Shown here one piece after another: positions 1 to 8,630 of a DNA stretch of 64,000 bases. The position numbers and the translations under genes were made by a program. The stretch comes from Caryophanales bacterium UBA6865 (GTDB lineage: Bacteria > Bacillota_I > Bacilli_A > RFN20 > CAG-826): contig DKCV01000015.1 of NCBI GenBank assembly GCA_002449265.1, positions 1-64,000 of the forward strand, written 5' to 3'. A model generated the notes under the pieces. The model made no database searches and was not told the DNA's origin. It was given only the letters and a program-made list of their open reading frames with translations. Numbering within the stretch: position 1 is the first letter of the stretch; each line of letters opens with the position of its first letter.

Positions 1-792
1 GCGGATTTAACTGGCAACAAAGTTACTTTAAAGAAAGATCAGCATGGTAGTGGCGATGCTACCACAGGCGTTACTAGTGGAAAGAATAACACCAAATACG
101 ACATCGGTTTCCTTTCTAGAGAAATCAAAGATTCCGAAAAGAAAGATTTAACGGAAGCGAACAAAACTGGCGCAATGTGCAAAGACGCGGTTGTTGCTAT
201 TGTTAACTCCGCGAATAGTTATGAAGCGACCGATAAGGCTACTTTAACCGCTATCTATAAAGGCGAAAAGACGACTTGGGGTCAAGTTCAAGAAGGTTTA
301 GAAGGCAATATTAAGCTTTATTCAAGAGAAGCGGGTTCTGGAACTAGAGAATGCTTCTTCGAAGGAATTGGTTATGGTGACGTCAAAGCAGAAGATAAGT
401 GGAATACTGGAGTCACCGTTTCTAGCCAAGCTTCTAATGGCGATATGATGAATGCCGTTAAAGCCGATTCTCTTGGTATTGGTTATTGCTCTTTAGACTC
501 TCTAGCTAGTGCTAGTGGCATTAAAGGTTTGAAGTTTGAAGGCGTTACGGCAAGTGAAGAAACCGTTAACGACGGGAGCTATAAGCTCAGCCGTAACTTC
601 AACTACGTCATTCGTGGTGACTATGAAGAAAATTCCGAACGCAAAATCGCTGTTAATGCTTTCGTTGACTTCATGAGCACCAAAGAAGGGCTTGCGGTCA
701 TCAAAACTGCTGGTGGAATTATCTCAGGCTTAGCTACTGCTCCAACCTGGGCTTCGGTGCAACAAGCTAAGTATCCTGATTTAGCAAAATAA
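1..792 (+). CDS. pstS: PstS phosphate-binding protein, 3' part
   Basis: The reading frame is open from base 1, so this is the C-terminal part of a gene that begins before the window; its signal peptide is not visible. It encodes the extracellular phosphate-binding lipoprotein of the Pst ABC transporter. The segment around residues TTWGQV and then SREAGSGTREcFFE is the conserved PstS phosphate-contacting loop, and the C-terminal VDFMSTKEGLAVIK matches the last helix of the family. Its stop overlaps the pstC start (TAATG), so the genes are translationally coupled. Product assignment is firm from both sequence and the pstCAB-phoU neighbours. Confidence 0.93.
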   Translation, partial: ADLTGNKVTLKKDQHGSGDATTGVTSGKNNTKYDIGFLSREIKDSEKKDLTEANKTGAMCKDAVVAIVNSANSYEATDKATLTAIYKGEKTTWGQVQEGLEGNIKLYSREAGSGTRECFFEGIGYGDVKAEDKWNTGVTVSSQASNGDMMNAVKADSLGIGYCSLDSLASASGIKGLKFEGVTASEETVNDGSYKLSRNFNYVIRGDYEENSERKIAVNAFVDFMSTKEGLAVIKTAGGIISGLATAPTWASVQQAKYPDLAK

Positions 793-1802
793 TGATGGAC
801 GCTTCTAGTAAAGAAAAAAGCATCTACGAAAGAAAAAGACTTCTCGATAAAATCGTGAAGTACTTTTTCCTTTTTTTGGCAATATTATGTGCCTCGTTTG
901 TTATCTTTATCGCGATATTCATCGCTTATAAAGGAATATACCCATTTTTCCATAACTATTCTCTTACGGGGAATGATTTTATTCATCAAGACGTTGGTTT
1001 ATTCTTTTCTAATCCAAGATGGCTATATGATGGCACCGGTGGAATGTTTTTCTTGCTTTTAACCACCCTTTATACCACATTGCTTAGTTTACTAATTTCT
1101 GTTCCTACTTCGGTTTTTACCGCTTTATTGCTCGTTAGAATTGTCCCAAAGTGCATCAAAGGCGTTTTGCAAAGCGCGGTAGATCTTCTCGCCTCGATTC
1201 CTTCTGTCATATACGGCTTATTCGGCGTTGGGGTGATTTGCCCAATCGTTGCCTCTTTAGGCGTAGAAACGTATGGTGGTAGATCCATTCTTTCTGGAAT
1301 TATCGTTCTCGCTTTGATGTCGATTCCTACGATGACCACTTTATCGATTAATGCGATGGAAGCGGTTGACCCACGCCTCATTAATTCTTCGATTGCTCTA
1401 GGGGCAAGTAAAGCTCAAACCGATTTTAAAATTGTGATTGGAACCGCAACATCGGGGATTTTTGCGGGGATAATTCTCGGAATCGGCAGAGCTTTAGGAG
1501 AAGCGACCGCGATTCAAATGGTGATTGGAAATAACTCTTTAGGAACTTCTTTTTATAACGTTTTTGCGCCTGGGAACACCTTAACAAGCGCGATGCTTGC
1601 AGGAATCGGCGAAGCGGCAGGAATTGGTTATGATGTCCGCTTCTCTTTAGGGTTAGTCCTCATTGTTGTGATTTTATTGACTTCCTCTCTCCTTAATTTG
1701 ATTAAGAAGAGAATGAATCCGAATTACAAAAAAGAGGATTCCTTGTTTTATAAATTAAAGACTCTCATCCTCAAAAAGAAGGAGGTAAAGGGAAATGAAT
1801 AG
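792..1802 (+). CDS. pstC: PstC phosphate ABC transporter permease
   Basis: A 336-residue inner-membrane permease of the high-affinity phosphate importer. About six hydrophobic segments are visible, the first near residues 27-50. The ABC-coupling loop carries the EAA-type motif LGASKAQTDFKIVIG, which docks on PstB. The length is normal for PstC. The start overlaps the pstS stop, and the last 8 bases overlap the start of pstA (ATGAATAG), showing one tightly coupled operon. Regulation is probably by the PhoP/PhoR-type pair encoded three genes downstream, but the operon promoter lies outside the window. Confidence 0.94.
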   Translation: MMDASSKEKSIYERKRLLDKIVKYFFLFLAILCASFVIFIAIFIAYKGIYPFFHNYSLTGNDFIHQDVGLFFSNPRWLYDGTGGMFFLLLTTLYTTLLSLLISVPTSVFTALLLVRIVPKCIKGVLQSAVDLLASIPSVIYGLFGVGVICPIVASLGVETYGGRSILSGIIVLALMSIPTMTTLSINAMEAVDPRLINSSIALGASKAQTDFKIVIGTATSGIFAGIILGIGRALGEATAIQMVIGNNSLGTSFYNVFAPGNTLTSAMLAGIGEAAGIGYDVRFSLGLVLIVVILLTSSLLNLIKKRMNPNYKKEDSLFYKLKTLILKKKEVKGNE

Positions 1803-3042
1803 TAGCGAATTTTCTTCTCTTACCTTATCGCGTCATATTCGTTCTCGTAGGCTCAAAGACGCTACGTCGTATCTTACGACAATTCTATTCTCTTGCATTA
1901 CCTTTGCGGTCTTGATTTGGATGGTCATTTATGTCTTCCAAAATGGGGCCAAGTATTTAAGCTGGGATTTTATTACTGGCGATTATAATCAGCATTCTTA
2001 CACCATCCGTAGTAAGGATGGAGTAGAAGTAGCTTCGACTTCTTACTTTGATAATGTCGATAATGTCGACGCGTATTCTTCGCGTTGGGGAGTAGGATTT
2101 GAAGACGGGAAAAACGGCGAAGACAACGTTATTTATATTGTTTCTATCGCCGAAGGCTCTCCTTTCAATAACCTTGTTGATTCTTCAGGCCAAGAAATCG
2201 CGATTAATACCAATTATTTCTTATCGTCTTTGGTTACTTTTGATGATGATGGCGATATGAGCGTATATGGCGCTAAAGAAGGGGCAAAGGCTTTGTCGGA
2301 AGGCCTAGAAAAAGCCAATTCGATATTCGATGGCACTTTAACTAGCCAAGGAAAGGGGATAAGAGGATCATTACTCACGACTCTATGCTTAATTGGCTTC
2401 TCACTTTTATTTGCTCTTCCTTTAGGGATAGGCGGCGCGATTTATTTAGCGATATACGCCAAAGACACCACTTTGACGAGAACGATTAGAACGCTTATTG
2501 ATGTCACTAGCGGCATCCCTTCGATTATCTTTGGCTTAGCTGGCGCTTTGATATTTATTCCTTTTATGAACGGAATCACGGGGCATACGGGAGGTTCAAT
2601 CTTCTCAGGCTCTTTGACATTAGCGATTATGCTTCTTCCTACGATTGTGAAAACCGTCGAAGAATCGATTAAAGTAGTCCCGACTTCTCTTTCTCAAGCC
2701 TCTTTAGCGCTTGGTGCGAGCAAAGTGCAAACCATTTTCAAAGTCATTATTCCAAATTCTTTGCCTGGAATATTAAGCGCAACCCTATTATCGATTGGAA
2801 GAATTATCGGAGAATCTGCCGCTTTAATTTTCTCGATGGGCGCAGTGATCGGCGATAATGTTTCTTTGCTTGATGGCCAAGCCTCTTTAGCGGTTCATAT
2901 TTGGACATGCTTACAAGGAGAATCTCCGCAATATGGCTCTGCTTGTGCGATTTCCATTATCATTCTTATCGTGGTTTTGGTCTTATCGCTACTTGTTAAG
3001 CTTCTCTCCTATCAACTGAATAAGAAGAAAGGAAAACACTAA
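1795..3042 (+). CDS. pstA: PstA phosphate ABC transporter permease with enlarged extracytoplasmic loop
   Basis: The second membrane subunit of the phosphate importer. Residues about 190-405 form the normal permease domain with the coupling loop LGASKVQTIFKVIIP. At 415 residues it is roughly 120 longer than a usual PstA. The extra length is a hydrophilic block at about residues 58-185, between the first membrane helix (about 31-53) and the permease core. It is rich in Asp, Ser and Asn and, by topology, should face outside. An SD-like GGAGG (1781-1785) precedes the ATG. It overlaps pstC by 8 bases and is followed 2 bases later by pstB. Confidence 0.92.
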   Translation: MNSSEFSSLTLSRHIRSRRLKDATSYLTTILFSCITFAVLIWMVIYVFQNGAKYLSWDFITGDYNQHSYTIRSKDGVEVASTSYFDNVDNVDAYSSRWGVGFEDGKNGEDNVIYIVSIAEGSPFNNLVDSSGQEIAINTNYFLSSLVTFDDDGDMSVYGAKEGAKALSEGLEKANSIFDGTLTSQGKGIRGSLLTTLCLIGFSLLFALPLGIGGAIYLAIYAKDTTLTRTIRTLIDVTSGIPSIIFGLAGALIFIPFMNGITGHTGGSIFSGSLTLAIMLLPTIVKTVEESIKVVPTSLSQASLALGASKVQTIFKVIIPNSLPGILSATLLSIGRIIGESAALIFSMGAVIGDNVSLLDGQASLAVHIWTCLQGESPQYGSACAISIIILIVVLVLSLLVKLLSYQLNKKKGKH

Positions 3043-3044
3043 TT

Positions 3045-3806
3045 ATGGAAAACGAAACAATATTCTCGTGCAAAAGCGTGAATCTATATTACGAAAACGG
3101 AAAAAAGCACGCCTTAAAGAATATCAATCTCGATATTTATAAAAACAAAGTTACTGCGTTTATCGGTCCTTCTGGATGCGGAAAATCAACCCTTTTACGC
3201 TGCTTCGACCGAATGAATGATTTGGTAGATGGCTGCAAGATTGAAGGCGATATCAAGTTTTGTGATGAAGATATTAATAGCATCAATACCATTTATCTAA
3301 GAACGAAAGTCGGTATGGTATTTCAGCAACCTAATCCCTTTCCGATGTCGATAAAAAATAACGTCATCTACGGGCCAAAATGCCAAGGAGAAAGACGCAA
3401 AGATTATTTAAATGAGCTAGTTAAGGAATCCTTAGTGGAAGCTAGCCTATATGATGAAGTGAAAGATGAGCTCAATAAAAACGCGACCGCCTTATCGGGA
3501 GGACAGCAACAACGTCTATGCATCGCTAGAACCTTAGCGATGAAACCGGATGTTATCTTAATGGATGAGCCTACTAGCGCTCTTGATCCGATTGCGACCG
3601 CGAAAATTGAAGAGCTCATCAAAGAACTCAAAAAGAAATACACGATTGTTATCGTGACCCATAACATGCAGCAAGCGGCCCGCATTTCTGATTACACCGC
3701 TTTCTTTATGCTAGGGGAATTAGTCGAATACAACAAAACCGATGATTTCTTCGCTCATCCAAAAGATAAGCGCAGCAATGATTACATTACAGGGAGGTTC
3801 GGATAA
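3045..3806 (+). CDS. pstB: PstB phosphate ABC transporter ATPase
   Basis: The cytoplasmic ATPase that powers PstCA. All ABC motifs are intact: Walker A GPSGCGKST (about residues 42-50), Q-loop VFQQPNPFPM typical of PstB, signature LSGGQQQR, Walker B VILMDEPTSALD, and the switch His in VTHNM. The length of 253 residues is standard. The start lies 2 bases after the pstA stop and the stop overlaps the phoU start (TAATG). Assignment as PstB rather than another ABC ATPase rests on the PNPFP Q-loop and the operon context. Confidence 0.96.
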   Translation: MENETIFSCKSVNLYYENGKKHALKNINLDIYKNKVTAFIGPSGCGKSTLLRCFDRMNDLVDGCKIEGDIKFCDEDINSINTIYLRTKVGMVFQQPNPFPMSIKNNVIYGPKCQGERRKDYLNELVKESLVEASLYDEVKDELNKNATALSGGQQQRLCIARTLAMKPDVILMDEPTSALDPIATAKIEELIKELKKKYTIVIVTHNMQQAARISDYTAFFMLGELVEYNKTDDFFAHPKDKRSNDYITGRFG

Positions 3807-4450
3807 TGGAAATCGATGAAAGAATGAACGCGATATGTCTCAATGTCATGTCAATGTTCGATATTACGATTAAATTTTTAGATGAAGCGGTGGATGTTTA
3901 TTTAAATTCTAGCATTGTCACCATGCCTAAGATTGACGATAACAAAATCGATCATCTTGAGCGTTCTATTGAAGAAGAATGCCTTACTTTGATTTTAAAA
4001 GAGCGCCCATTCTCGAAAGATTTAAGAAAAGTCACTGGCATCTTTAAACTTGTGGAAGATATTGAACGCTTAGGCGACCACGCGGAAGATTTATTATGGA
4101 CCATCACGAATCTATTAAAATATTCGGGTGGCGTCAAAATCGATTCTTTGGTGGAAGAAGCGAAAGTTGCCTTGAGTATGGTAAAAGATTCTTATACCTG
4201 TTTTGCAAAAAGCGACACCAAATTAGCGGATGAAATCTGCAAACGTGATGATGTGGTCGATTCTTTGTATTTAAAGTCCTTAAAAGAAATCCCTCAAACC
4301 AAAGACAAGTACCATCTTGATGACGATTTCATTTTGTATTGCACCTTATTAAGCAAGTATTTGGAGCGTGTTGCCGATCATGCTTCTAACATCGCGGAAT
4401 GGGTGGATTATATTGAAACCGGATACTATAAAGACGAAGTGATAATTTAA
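3806..4450 (+). CDS. phoU: PhoU phosphate signalling protein
   Basis: A 214-residue all-helical protein with two PhoU repeats. Each repeat has the metal-binding E/DxxxD-type signature: EDIERLGDHAEDL in the first half and LERVADHASNIAEW in the second. PhoU links the Pst transporter to the sensor kinase and restrains phosphate uptake when phosphate is plentiful. Its start overlaps the pstB stop. The next gene, the response regulator, begins only 18 bases downstream but has its own -10-like element, so a secondary promoter is possible there. Confidence 0.93.
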   Translation: MEIDERMNAICLNVMSMFDITIKFLDEAVDVYLNSSIVTMPKIDDNKIDHLERSIEEECLTLILKERPFSKDLRKVTGIFKLVEDIERLGDHAEDLLWTITNLLKYSGGVKIDSLVEEAKVALSMVKDSYTCFAKSDTKLADEICKRDDVVDSLYLKSLKEIPQTKDKYHLDDDFILYCTLLSKYLERVADHASNIAEWVDYIETGYYKDEVII

Positions 4451-4468
4451 TGGTTATAATATAAAAGT

Positions 4469-5149
4469 ATGGTAACGAAAGATTATTTAATTTATTCGCT
4501 AGAAGACGATCCTAATATTTCGCATTTGCTTGATTTGGCTTTAACGGGGCAAGGCTATGAATTTAAAGCGTTCCTTGATTACGCAACTTTCAAAACTGCC
4601 TTTGACGAGAAGAAGCCAAACATGATTCTCCTTGATTTGATGCTACCCGTTAAACCGGGCGAAGAAATCTTAAAAGACATTCGTTCTGATACCTCAAATG
4701 ATGACATTCAAATTATCATTATTTCCGCAAAAAACCTTCAGATTAATAAAATCGATGGTCTTGATTTAGGCGCGGACGACTATATTTGCAAGCCATTTGA
4801 TGTGATGGAGCTCATTTCGAGAGTGAATGCGCGCGCTCGCCGCTCCATCAAAAAGAATTGCCTAAAAATCCGGGATCTTACGTTTGATCAAACTACGAAA
4901 ACCGTGAAACGCAATGATGAAGAAATTCATTTTACCCAGGGCGAGACGTTCATTCTTTTCGAGCTTGTCAAGAATGTCGGGAATGCCGTGAATCGTAACG
5001 CTCTTTTCAAAGTCTTGTGGGGCGATGAAGGAAGTTATGAAACTAGAATCCTCGATATGCATATTAAGGAAATCCGACGTAAGCTCGCTAGCGATAGTGA
5101 TTTAATCGAAACCATATATGGAGTAGGCTATAAATTAAAGAATGAATAA
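4469..5149 (+). CDS. phoP: PhoP/PhoB-type response regulator
   Basis: An OmpR-family response regulator of 226 residues. The N-terminal receiver domain has acidic residues E12-D13-D14, phosphoacceptor Asp56 (LLDLMLP) and Lys108 (CKPF). The C-terminal winged helix covers about residues 125-224 and ends in the usual ETIYGVGYKL. Its place after pst-phoU and before a PhoR-like kinase suggests it controls the phosphate regulon. There is no Shine-Dalgarno; instead TATAAT lies at 4455-4460, 8 bases before the ATG, which suggests a leaderless transcript in addition to read-through. The symbol is by context. Confidence 0.88.
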   Translation: MVTKDYLIYSLEDDPNISHLLDLALTGQGYEFKAFLDYATFKTAFDEKKPNMILLDLMLPVKPGEEILKDIRSDTSNDDIQIIIISAKNLQINKIDGLDLGADDYICKPFDVMELISRVNARARRSIKKNCLKIRDLTFDQTTKTVKRNDEEIHFTQGETFILFELVKNVGNAVNRNALFKVLWGDEGSYETRILDMHIKEIRRKLASDSDLIETIYGVGYKLKNE

Positions 5150-6818
5150 GAAGTCTTTGTTTATTGATTGTCTAGTCGCTTTTCTCCTCTCTTTTAGCCT
5201 ATTGCTTGTTTCCTTTTTTGCGACGAAACACATTGCCTCTAGTAATGCGAAAGAGGAGCTTTCTTTTTATTCCGATGAGATTAGTAAAACTTATCAAGGG
5301 GAAGAAGATAAAGAAGTCACGATTTCTTCTTTTTCGAAAATCCACGATATTCGGATTTCGATTTTCGATTTTGACGCGAATGTCGTTTTAGAGATTAATC
5401 CGCTCGAAAAAGAAGCTGCTATCGAGAACCGTAAACAAGAACTAGAAGAGCACGTGAATTCCTATTATGAAAAGGATTCTCGTACTTTAGGCTATCCGGT
5501 CCTTTATTATGTGAAGAAGACCTCTTCTTATTACATCCGGGTTGGCTTTCCTCGCTCTACTGTGGAAAGAGCCGCAAATTATGTGTTTTTGTATGGCTCA
5601 ATCACTTTAGTTGTGATTGATGGCTTTTATTTTGTTTATCGCTATTTTGCCTATAAAAAAGCAATTGGCTTACTAAGCAAGGAAGTGCATAAACTTGAGG
5701 CACTTTCTTCTCTTCCTTTAGATTATTCCACTGACGAAGATAGCTTAGAAGCGATGGATAAAACCATCGCGAACATCTCACTGAATCTAGAAGATAAGAT
5801 TGAATCGCTTAGGCGAGAGAGCCTTAAAGTGGATTATATTCTTGATTCCATGGAAGAAGGACTTATCGTCCTTAATGAAAAAGATGAGATTATCTTAATC
5901 AATAAGTACGCTTTAGCGACTTTATCCCTAAAAAAAGAAGACGTGTTCTTAAAGGAATATCATTATTTATTGCTCGGAGAAGCTTTTAAAGAAAAGGTTT
6001 TAGAGGCAAAAGAAAAAGAAAATTCTTCTTTTGACTTAAAAATCAAAGGGAAAATCTATGAAGCGATTTTATCCAAGGTTCCTTTAGCGTGGCTAGGAAA
6101 AGAAAAGGAAATGGGTATCGGAGTGGTATTACTTGATGTAACCGAGCAAAGGATGAACGAGAAACTCAAGCGTGAATTCTTCCAAAATGCCTCCCACGAA
6201 CTGAAGACCCCGTTAACGACAATCATCGGTTATAGTGAACTCTTATCGAATTCTTTGATTCAAGATAAGCATGAAAAAGAAAAAGCTCTTGAAGCGATTA
6301 CGTTTGAAGCAAAACGGATGAAGACTGTCATTGACGATATGCTCTCTCTAGCGACATTAGAAACAAATGTGAATACGGTAACAAAAGTCGAAATTGACGC
6401 GAAAGCCTCAATTGAGGAAATCGTTTCTTCTCTTTCTCTTATCGCTAAAGAAAAAGGGGTGACAATTGTTACGCATCTTGAACCGATGAAACTCCTCATC
6501 GCTCCGCTTGATTTCGATCGTTTGATTCGTAATTTTGTCTCGAATGCGATTTTCTACAATAAAGTAGGAGGGCGAGTTACTTTGACTTTGAAGGACAATT
6601 ATTTCTCTTGCGAAGATACTGGAATAGGAATCGAAGAAAAATATCAGCAAAGAATCTTTGAGCGTTTCTTCCGCGTCGATAAAAGCCGTAGCAGGAAAGA
6701 CGGCGGGACAGGTTTAGGGCTCGCGATTGTGAAACATATCTGTCTCAATTACCATTATCGAATTGAACTTGAAAGTCATATTCAAGAAGGCAGTAAGTTC
6801 ACAGTTTATTTTAAATAG
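5142..6818 (+). CDS. phoR: PhoR-type sensor histidine kinase
   Basis: A 558-residue membrane kinase, partner of the preceding regulator, which it overlaps by 8 bases. Helix 1 is at about residues 8-28, an extracytoplasmic sensor domain follows to about 145, and helix 2 is at about 148-168. A PAS-like segment spans about 225-320. The dimerisation domain carries phosphoacceptor His352 in NASHELKTPLTT, and the ATPase domain has the G1 motif DTGIGIEEKYQQRIFERFFR and G2 motif GGTGLGLAIVKH. This is the standard PhoR/WalK-like layout. The phosphate role is inferred from the operon; the sensor domain itself does not identify a ligand. Confidence 0.88.
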   Translation: MNKKSLFIDCLVAFLLSFSLLLVSFFATKHIASSNAKEELSFYSDEISKTYQGEEDKEVTISSFSKIHDIRISIFDFDANVVLEINPLEKEAAIENRKQELEEHVNSYYEKDSRTLGYPVLYYVKKTSSYYIRVGFPRSTVERAANYVFLYGSITLVVIDGFYFVYRYFAYKKAIGLLSKEVHKLEALSSLPLDYSTDEDSLEAMDKTIANISLNLEDKIESLRRESLKVDYILDSMEEGLIVLNEKDEIILINKYALATLSLKKEDVFLKEYHYLLLGEAFKEKVLEAKEKENSSFDLKIKGKIYEAILSKVPLAWLGKEKEMGIGVVLLDVTEQRMNEKLKREFFQNASHELKTPLTTIIGYSELLSNSLIQDKHEKEKALEAITFEAKRMKTVIDDMLSLATLETNVNTVTKVEIDAKASIEEIVSSLSLIAKEKGVTIVTHLEPMKLLIAPLDFDRLIRNFVSNAIFYNKVGGRVTLTLKDNYFSCEDTGIGIEEKYQQRIFERFFRVDKSRSRKDGGTGLGLAIVKHICLNYHYRIELESHIQEGSKFTVYFK

Positions 6819-7025
6819 CCTTTAACTTCTTTGAACGATTAAGCGTTTATTGTGATATTGCGTAGATATTGCATAGAACGCTTGTTTTTTTATTAATCAA
6901 AGTATAAAGAAGTATAAAAATATCTAAAAAGTATAAAAGAGTATAAAAATAGAAAGGAAGTCCTCAATGTAAAATCATAGCCCACTCAATTATTAGGGTA
7001 TTTATTGTATGAGAATTCTTCGATT
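6819..7025. other. Non-coding stretch with AGTATAAA repeats
   Basis: This region after phoR contains four copies of AGTATAAA starting at 6901, 6911, 6930 and 6940. The pairs are about 10 bases apart with a gap of 19 between pairs, so all lie near the same helical face. A fifth related block (TATCTAAA) fills the central slot. I see no gene and no clear terminator for the phoPR operon here. The repeats may be a regulator-binding cluster or simply AT-rich drift. Confidence 0.5.
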
Positions 7026-7318
7026 GAGATCGGCGAGAAAACCTTAGCCATTTTTGATCAATATCTCCAAGAATATGTTTATGAAAAAACTTGGTCCGAA
7101 CTTAGCAATAACGATAAAAAGTCCTTCTTTCATTTGAAAGTGAAAGCCCAAACGCCGTTTCTGCATTAATGGCGAATTTCAAAATGGAAAAGACAACATT
7201 TTCCGTTTATCGAGATAGGTTAATCAAGCGGGGAATTCTACTTGCTTCAGGTCATGGTGAGCTTAAAATCGCGCTTTCGAGGTTTTATTCTTTCCTTCGA
7301 ATCATGAAGGAATATTAG
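7026..7318 (+). pseudogene. Remnant of an AAA-type ATPase, C-terminal part, frameshifted
   Basis: Two short reading frames in different phase make one recognisable protein tail. The first (7026-7169) reads like EIGEKTLAIFDQYLQEYVYE and ends TAA. The second (7169-7318) reads FSVYRDRLIKRGIL, then GELKIALSRF. The FSVYRDRLIxRGI...ALPRF pattern is the C-terminal winged-helix signature of archaeal-type ATPases of the AAA_16/DUF234 kind, common as accessory genes in gut Firmicutes. No P-loop part remains upstream. The frame change near 7160 and loss of the front half indicate a dead gene. Confidence 0.6.
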
Positions 7319-7585
7319 TTTTCGAACTATCCTTTTAAAACATGATGCCAGAACTTGAAATATAAAGGATTTGCATAGATTTTAAACGCAAACATCTTAA
7401 TAGCGTATCCCTACGTATTCATGGTTTTTGTGAGATTATTCGCAAAGGAAAATACTAAACGCTATGTAGAGTTTTATAGAAGTGGTGCCACTCTATTTGT
7501 ATTTCTATGAAAGTGGATTCGGATTTTCAAGTCTATTGCATGAGGTTTACAAAATGATACATTTTTTAAGTTTGTAATAAAAAGA
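7319..7585. other. Degenerate intergenic sequence, possible second gene remnant
   Basis: No intact gene is present. One frame between about 7389 and 7510 translates without stops and looks coding-like (segment YVFMVFVRLFAKENTKRYVE), then ends in TGA. It may be the tail of a lost membrane protein, but I cannot name a family. With the adjacent ATPase remnant this marks a decayed accessory region. Confidence 0.35.
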
Positions 7586-7614
7586 TTGCAAACAAGCGAT
7601 ATATAACGTATAAT
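7586..7614 (+). promoter_or_regulatory. Sigma-A-type promoter for the 7651 lipoprotein gene
   Basis: TTGCAA (7586-7591) and a consensus TATAAT (7609-7614) are separated by exactly 17 bases. The start codon follows 36 bases after the -10 box with an AGAGGTT ribosome-binding site in between. This is among the cleanest housekeeping promoters in the window. Confidence 0.75.
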
Positions 7615-7650
7615 TCCGTTAAATTAACATAATTAAAAAAGAGGTTAACA

Positions 7651-8352
7651 ATGAAAAAATCATTACTACTCGCCGTCGGATTATTCCCACTCTTGATGAG
7701 CTGCGGAAACCAAAATGCCCAAAATGCTGCAAATGGCAAAGGGGTCATTGATTGCTATTCAATTGAGCTAAAGCAAAATGGCACCAGCATTTTCTCTGAG
7801 ACGTATGCTTTTAGTGTAGATGGTGTCTTCGAATACAAGAATAGCGATGGCGAATTTATTTATACAAATAATTTCGTTTTAGATAACGAGAATTCGGATT
7901 TTGCTAATAACGATATTCGCTGGAAATCGCTCCGCGTATATAAAGACAAATACGTTATTGATCCAGAGGATAAAGTCGAAGAATATAAATTCAATAAATT
8001 CGTCGGGTATGTTTCTATTGAAAACAATTATTATTTGAATTTAGACGCAAAGATGGTTGATAGCGAGACGAAGTGGGGCGAATGGAAAGCTAGCGATGAG
8101 AGCAAGGCCTCTAATTCAACATCGTCCGATTCATCTTCTACCCCTTCTCCTTATGAGAAAGTTTTGGCGAACCCCGATAACAAGAAAGCTTACGAGTGTC
8201 TCAAAACGAATTTCTATCCTACCCTCTCACACAGTGATTCTGATTCTAGTATGGCAATCGTTTTAGATTCAGCTAAAAAAGGTGCCGAATTCCATACTTA
8301 CTTCAAATACGGTGACGATGTCGTCGCTAGTTATGAAGCAAAATGGTTCTAA
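7651..8352 (+). CDS. Hypothetical lipoprotein
   Basis: A 233-residue protein with a lipoprotein signal peptide (MKKSLLLAVGLFPLLMSC; lipid-modified Cys18) and so anchored on the outer face of the membrane. The mature part is polar, with a Ser/Thr-rich low-complexity linker at about residues 150-170 separating two small folded-looking segments. I recognise no family. It has its own strong promoter and a following terminator, so it is monocistronic. Similar small lipoproteins of unknown role occur elsewhere in the window (33129-33602). Confidence 0.75.
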   Translation: MKKSLLLAVGLFPLLMSCGNQNAQNAANGKGVIDCYSIELKQNGTSIFSETYAFSVDGVFEYKNSDGEFIYTNNFVLDNENSDFANNDIRWKSLRVYKDKYVIDPEDKVEEYKFNKFVGYVSIENNYYLNLDAKMVDSETKWGEWKASDESKASNSTSSDSSSTPSPYEKVLANPDNKKAYECLKTNFYPTLSHSDSDSSMAIVLDSAKKGAEFHTYFKYGDDVVASYEAKWF

Positions 8353-8408
8353 TCCTTCTAAGCATTTCTCACTAAATACTGTTTTCTCTTTCTTAGAATG
8401 AAACAAAT

Positions 8409-8440
8409 TGAGGTCTAGACGATTTTAGGCCTCATTTTTT
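8409..8440 (+). terminator. Intrinsic terminator after the lipoprotein gene
   Basis: Arms TGAGGTCT (8409-8416) and AGGCCTCA (8427-8434) pair over 8 bp with one G-U, and a T tract runs from 8435 to 8440. Confidence 0.75.
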
Positions 8441-8630
8441 ATTCTTCTTAATCATTGTGGATTCTTAAATTTCTATTATTGCTTTTTCTATTTCTACAAA
8501 GAAGGAATATTTAGCGATACGGGGTCCTCGCTCTAAAAAGTACGCTACCACTAGAAACGCTCGTAACAAAATAACGAAAACGCTTTCCCCTATGGCAAAA
8601 CGAGTATATTAATCGTTTGTGAATCCATTA

